Shown: positions 60,736 through 64,000 of the stretch, piece after piece
Layout of the letters: each line of letters begins with the position of its first letter
Position numbering within the stretch: position 1 is the stretch's first letter
Source: Salinisphaera sp002433465
Lineage (GTDB): Bacteria; Pseudomonadota; Gammaproteobacteria; Nevskiales; Salinisphaeraceae
Assembly: GCF_040361435.1 (NCBI RefSeq)
Contig: NZ_APNL01000008.1
Span: 118,192 to 182,191 of the forward strand
Reading direction: 5' to 3'
DNA length: 64,000 nucleotides
Program-made: the position numbers and the translations under genes
The notes under the pieces: model-generated
Databases searched by the model: none
What the model was told of the DNA's origin: nothing
Seen by the model: the letters and a program-made list of their open reading frames with translations, nothing else

Positions 60736-61323
60736 TCACTCGCACCCGCGGGCCAAGCCACCCGAATTGTTCGCCGTGAACACCCGCCAGTGGCGCCAGC
60801 CGCGCTCACACCAGAAGCCCCATTCGCGTGATTTCCTAGCGGTCAGAAACAGCGTCGTGACCGGACGGCCATCATCGAGTTCGACGCGGTGCGGGTAGGC
60901 CGCTTCGCGGCGCACGACAATATCGCCAGCCGTTCGGCGGCGGCGCACAGTGGGGCCGGCGGGGTAGTCGAGATCAGCCGGGACATGCTCCCAATAACTG
61001 CCATCGAGCAGAACGGTGACCCAACTCCAAGGGTGATCGTGTAGTGCGCGATCGTCGTCGCTACGCAGAAAGCGATGCACGTAGGCGTTCTCGAGTGCGT
61101 GATCCTGTGACTGCCAGAGACGGTTGAGCCAGGGTTCACAGAAGGCGTCGAGCTGTCGGAACTTGCGACGGGCGAACCACCGCAGCATGTAGGGGTTTTC
61201 AGGGTCTGGAATATACTCGTCCGGCGCGCGATCGTCGGTATGACAGGATCGAGCCCAGTCCAGTATTTTCGACAGCGTTTCGGCGTCCAGCGTGCTGTCG
61301 CGTTCCAACAATGTCTCTGCCAA
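60736..61323 (-). CDS. cupin-like protein of mobile elements
   Basis: A 195-residue protein whose core has the cupin-style histidine pattern HRFLRSDDDRALHDHPWSWV, then TVLLDGSYWEHVPADLDYP, DIVVRREAAYPHRVELDDG and REWGFWCERGWRHWRVF. Similar proteins are common in phages and plasmids as hypothetical proteins. Metal binding by the HDH pair plus the later His is inferred, and the enzymatic role is unknown. It sits in a tight operon (11 bases after the previous gene, directly abutting the next). Confidence 0.7.
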   Translation of the reverse strand: MAETLLERDSTLDAETLSKILDWARSCHTDDRAPDEYIPDPENPYMLRWFARRKFRQLDAFCEPWLNRLWQSQDHALENAYVHRFLRSDDDRALHDHPWSWVTVLLDGSYWEHVPADLDYPAGPTVRRRRTAGDIVVRREAAYPHRVELDDGRPVTTLFLTARKSREWGFWCERGWRHWRVFTANNSGGLARGCE

Positions 61324-61334
61324 TCCCTTACGTC

Positions 61335-61604
61335 CTACTTACGTGTGATCGTGATCTGCCAATCGCCGATGGCCTCGCCTTGGGCCGATGCGCCGTTGAG
61401 ATCAATCGTCGCGGTATCTGCATTGCTACGGCGGGCGAGATCGACCAGCAGATACGCGGCCATCGTTGTGTGCGCACCGGTCGCACCGTACTCGTCAGCG
61501 CACGTCTGGGAAAGGTGGCGCACCAGCTTGCCGAGCGCGGCATCATCCCAGGCCAGGTAGCTATCGGCAGCTTGCTCGTCTTCTGTGAGGATCAACTCAG
61601 CCAT
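61335..61604 (-). CDS. small acidic protein, unknown
   Basis: An 89-residue protein (LTEDEQAADSYLAWDDAALG, LVRHLSQTCADEYGATGAHT) with a helical first half and beta-like second half. Its start overlaps the upstream stop by 8 bases, which supports a real gene in the KfrA operon. No family recognised. Confidence 0.6.
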   Translation of the reverse strand: MAELILTEDEQAADSYLAWDDAALGKLVRHLSQTCADEYGATGAHTTMAAYLLVDLARRSNADTATIDLNGASAQGEAIGDWQITITRK

Positions 61605-62433
61605 TGTTCGCTCTCGATGCGACGCGACGCGCGACCACCATGCGAATCGTCTGGATGATGTCGCTCGCGGTCATACACGGCGCGTTCAGGCCCAACTGGC
61701 GCAGAAACAGCGTTGCAATCCGGTAGGCATCCTCTGGCGTCATCGGCACGGCACGCACCGGATGATCTTTCGCCCAGGTGCGCACGAACAGCTTATTGCC
61801 CTGATCCTCGATCGAGAATCCCTTGTCGTTGTTCGCACCGTGATTCTTGTATTCGCAGCTCGGGATCAGGCCGAGCAATACGCCGGCGACGACGGGCAGT
61901 TCGTCACGCGTTAGCTGAATGCGCAGCTTGTCCTTCCAGTCGTACTGACGCGGGGCAGATGCCGTGGCGGAATCCAGCGCCACGGTGAAATCCTCGCCGC
62001 GCGTTGTCGTCGGCTCGAAGCACAGCGCGGCCTTGCCGCCGTAGACGTGCATCGTGTACTCGAAGTCGCTCGGTGCGTTGTCATTTTGTGCCGCTGGCGC
62101 GGGCTGGCCCTGCGGTGGCGCGCTCGGCGGGCCGAAGTCCGGTGCACCGGATTGCGCGGGCTGCTGCGGTGCCGGCGCACGCTGGGGCTGCGGGGCACAG
62201 GCAGCGTCCTGCGGCGCGGCCGGTACCGGCTCGGCACCCACCTCCTGAATAGAGCGCTCGATGTAGATGCGGGCATTGCTGTCGGCCTGCATCGTCGTGA
62301 CCGCCGAGATCAGATGTTTGCGGGGCTTGGTCGCGCGCAGCTGATCGAACTGCTGCCTGGTGAGGCGTGGCAGGTTCGCCTGCTCAAGCAGATCGTTGAA
62401 GTCGCGCAGGGTTTGAGGGGCAGCCGTGGTCAT
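61597..62433 (-). CDS. two-domain protein with Pro/Gln/Ala-rich linker, unknown
   Basis: A 278-residue protein from ATG 62433; a TTG extension to 62508 is unlikely. The N-terminal helical domain (about 1-65: TLRDFNDLLEQANLPRLTRQ) is followed by a disordered linker (PQPQRAPAPQQPAQSGAPDF). A compact C-terminal domain follows (DFTVALDSATASAPRQYDWK, DELPVVAGVLLGLIPSCEYK, GFSIEDQGNKLFVRTWAKDH) with alternating strands and a final helix. The layout could suit a nucleic-acid-binding accessory protein, which is speculation. It lies in the KfrA operon. Confidence 0.65.
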   Translation of the reverse strand: MTTAAPQTLRDFNDLLEQANLPRLTRQQFDQLRATKPRKHLISAVTTMQADSNARIYIERSIQEVGAEPVPAAPQDAACAPQPQRAPAPQQPAQSGAPDFGPPSAPPQGQPAPAAQNDNAPSDFEYTMHVYGGKAALCFEPTTTRGEDFTVALDSATASAPRQYDWKDKLRIQLTRDELPVVAGVLLGLIPSCEYKNHGANNDKGFSIEDQGNKLFVRTWAKDHPVRAVPMTPEDAYRIATLFLRQLGLNAPCMTASDIIQTIRMVVARRVASRANNG

Positions 62434-62504
62434 CTTCTTGTCCGTCCTGATCGGGGTTGCGTTACAAGGCCTATTGTCCGTATTCGGCTGATTCTGCAAG
62501 CCGC

Positions 62505-63554
62505 TCAAGACGCCGATTCGCCCTTGCTGCCCGACGGTTCGACACGCGCCTGCAAGGCCGCGATCTGTAGTGCGCGTTCCTCGGCAAGTGTGGTCGCACG
62601 GGTCAGATTCTCGCGCAGGCTGTCGTTATCCGACTGGGCCGCTGCCAGGTTGTCCGACAACGACTGCACACGCTGCTCGTGGGCCTTGCGATCGCGGGCC
62701 ATTTCGGTGGTCATCTCGTCACGCACCAGCACGGCCCGGTCACGATCGTCGATCAAGCGTTGGATCTCGACTTGCTGTGCCGCGATGTGCTCCTGGCGCT
62801 GTTGTAGCGTCTCGCGGGTTTCGGTCAGTTCTTCTCGTATGCGCTTCTGCTCGGCGTCGTGCTTGGCCTGTGCCTCGCGTAGTTCTTGGCGCGCATCGTC
62901 GATCTGCTTGGCCCACGCCTTCTGTTGGGAATCCGAGCGCTCGATCTCGCGCTGCCAGCCGGCCTCACAGCGAGCGCGCTCTTTCTCTGCTGTTTCGAGC
63001 TGGCGTTCGTGCTCGGCAATCAACTGAGCGCGCTGTTCGGTGTTGCGTGTGCGTTCGTCAGACAGGGTTTCGTCGAGCTTGTCGGCGCGGGTCGCCGCGG
63101 CCTGCTGTTCCTTCTGGCTGTCATCAAGCGCGGCGTCGAGCCGCTTGCACTCCGCCTCGGCTGATTCCGCGCGCTGTTGCAGGTGTTCGATCTGGCCGTC
63201 GAGAACGCCGATCCGGGTACGCGATTCCTCTAGTTCGCCGTGCAGTGCCGTTTCGCGTGCCTGCATCTTTGCTTTCGCACGCTCGAGTTCTTCATTGGCA
63301 TAGCCGCGCGCCTCCTCGTAGAAGCGGTGGGCTGCGTCCACCACGACACGCGGCAGACCTTCGGGTAGACCGCTACCCATCTGGTCGGCCAGTCCCTGCC
63401 ATGCGTTTTTCATGTGCCGCGTGAGCGTCTGCTGCGAGGCGGTGGTGCCGAGTTCGACACGCACCTTGGCCATCGACGGATATTCGCCACGCGCAAGGAT
63501 CGCGCGCAGCGCGTCGTGAAGCGACTCAGGGCTAAGTTCGGTTGTTGTGGCCAT
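62505..63554 (-). CDS. KfrA-type DNA-binding coiled-coil protein
   Basis: A 349-residue protein from ATG 63554; a longer in-frame extension overlaps the upstream gene. The N-terminal about 110 residues match the KfrA_N DNA-binding domain (LHDALRAILARGEYPSMAKV, RVELGTTASQQTLTRHMKNA). The rest is a long coiled coil rich in Glu/Gln/Ala/Arg (about 110-335). KfrA of IncP plasmids binds its own promoter and helps plasmid stability. Here it lies in an integrated element with no visible replication or ParAB gene in the window. Its start overlaps the upstream stop by one base. Confidence 0.88.
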   Translation of the reverse strand: MATTTELSPESLHDALRAILARGEYPSMAKVRVELGTTASQQTLTRHMKNAWQGLADQMGSGLPEGLPRVVVDAAHRFYEEARGYANEELERAKAKMQARETALHGELEESRTRIGVLDGQIEHLQQRAESAEAECKRLDAALDDSQKEQQAAATRADKLDETLSDERTRNTEQRAQLIAEHERQLETAEKERARCEAGWQREIERSDSQQKAWAKQIDDARQELREAQAKHDAEQKRIREELTETRETLQQRQEHIAAQQVEIQRLIDDRDRAVLVRDEMTTEMARDRKAHEQRVQSLSDNLAAAQSDNDSLRENLTRATTLAEERALQIAALQARVEPSGSKGESAS

Positions 63555-63883
63555 CAGTAGGTCACCGGGTTGTAGCCGGGGCAGGTACAGCCCGGCAGCG
63601 CGAGCGCGCCGATCGCCAGTTCTTCGGTCTCGGCGCGAATGGGGTAGAAGCCAGTAAATGCCCAACCATCGTGGCCCAGCCCGTCATACCAGCCCGCCGT
63701 GTCGCGGTAGATGACCGGGCGGCTACGCAATCCGCCGAGCTGGGAAGCGATGTAAGCGACGACGGCTGCCGCGTCGTTGGTGACGCTACGGCCGCGATCG
63801 AGATCTGTGACGACAACGATCTCGAACTGATCGACTTGTACGACGCGCCAGGTAAACGACGACATGAGGTGAACGGTTTGCAT
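63554..63883 (-). CDS. small protein upstream of kfrA, unknown
   Basis: A 109-residue protein from ATG 63883; an in-frame extension to 63979 would run through the promoter-like TATAAT, so I reject it. It contains TVHLMSSFTWRVVQVDQFEI, TDLDRGRSVTNDAAAVVAYI and YRDTAGWYDGLGHDGWAFTG and ends LPGCTCPGYNPVTY. No family recognised. It is the first gene of the KfrA operon. Confidence 0.55.
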   Translation of the reverse strand: MQTVHLMSSFTWRVVQVDQFEIVVVTDLDRGRSVTNDAAAVVAYIASQLGGLRSRPVIYRDTAGWYDGLGHDGWAFTGFYPIRAETEELAIGALALPGCTCPGYNPVTY

Positions 63884-63911
63884 GGCCGCGATCTCAGATA
63901 GATACGGCTCG

Positions 63912-63998
63912 ATTATACCGTGCGGATATGCAATACGCGAGACGTACCATACAGTACGATAAAGCCAAGAATCCAACACAACTGTACTTATGTTGTGT
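63912..63998 (-). promoter_or_regulatory. promoter/operator region of the KfrA operon
   Basis: On the minus strand a perfect TATAAT occupies 63917 down to 63912, about 29 bases before the first start codon; its -35 position has no good match, suggesting an activated or repressed promoter. Two inverted repeats lie upstream: CGTAC-N6-GTACG (63943-63958) and ACACAAC-N9-GTTGTGT (63976-63998). Either could be the KfrA operator; KfrA homologues are known to autorepress. Confidence 0.6.
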
Positions 63999-64000
63999 AG

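Overview
The window looks like chromosomal DNA of a high-GC gammaproteobacterium, probably a marine or halotolerant one. The evidence is the gene order yebC-ruvCAB-ybgC-tolQRAB-pal-cpoB-queC, a complete ccmABCDEFGHI operon, and a very acidic interdomain linker in SucB. A Salinisphaera-like genus is my best guess, but it is inference and no search was run.

Region 1 (1-17.2 kb) is an exopolysaccharide locus. On the plus strand are an adenylation/carrier-protein didomain (cut by the window edge), two alpha/beta hydrolases of the kind found in exosortase-linked EPS clusters, and a Wzx-like flippase. A phosphopantetheinyl transferase that could charge the carrier domain lies between them on the opposite strand. 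An 11.6-kb minus-strand operon, read from 17.2 down to 5.6 kb with overlapping or nearly touching genes, encodes an export lipoprotein, a Wzz/GumC protein, a degenerate BY-kinase-like ATPase, an O-antigen-ligase/polymerase, a BNR_4 lyase-like protein, three glycosyltransferases, a priming sugar-phosphate transferase and an outer-membrane beta-barrel. Together they form a nearly complete Wzx/Wzy-type pathway with an unusual amino-acid-activation-like side module.

Region 2 (17.5-43.7 kb) is core genome. It holds tRNA-Leu(TAA), cytochrome c maturation (ccmA-I), a MaoC-family hydratase, galU (which supplies UDP-glucose, also needed for EPS), the 2-oxoglutarate dehydrogenase complex (sucA, sucB, lpd), the Kup potassium transporter, yebC, ruvCAB, the Tol-Pal envelope system, queC and tRNA-Lys(TTT).

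Region 3 (43.73 kb to the window end) is an integrated element beside tRNA-Lys. It starts with a tyrosine integrase and a DUF4224 protein, followed by an SRAP protein. A long stretch of mostly unrecognised envelope genes follows: lipoproteins, secreted proteins and small membrane proteins, including two paralogous lipoproteins and two proteins sharing a C-terminal domain. Among them are a CadC/ToxR-like membrane regulator and a J-less DnaJ-type zinc-ribbon protein with a membrane partner. Two abutting IS3-family elements, one with a frameshifted orfA and one 5'-truncated, separate these from a minus-strand operon headed by a small unknown gene and a KfrA-type protein, as found on plasmids and integrative elements. 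The distal end of the element was not found, so it probably continues past the window.
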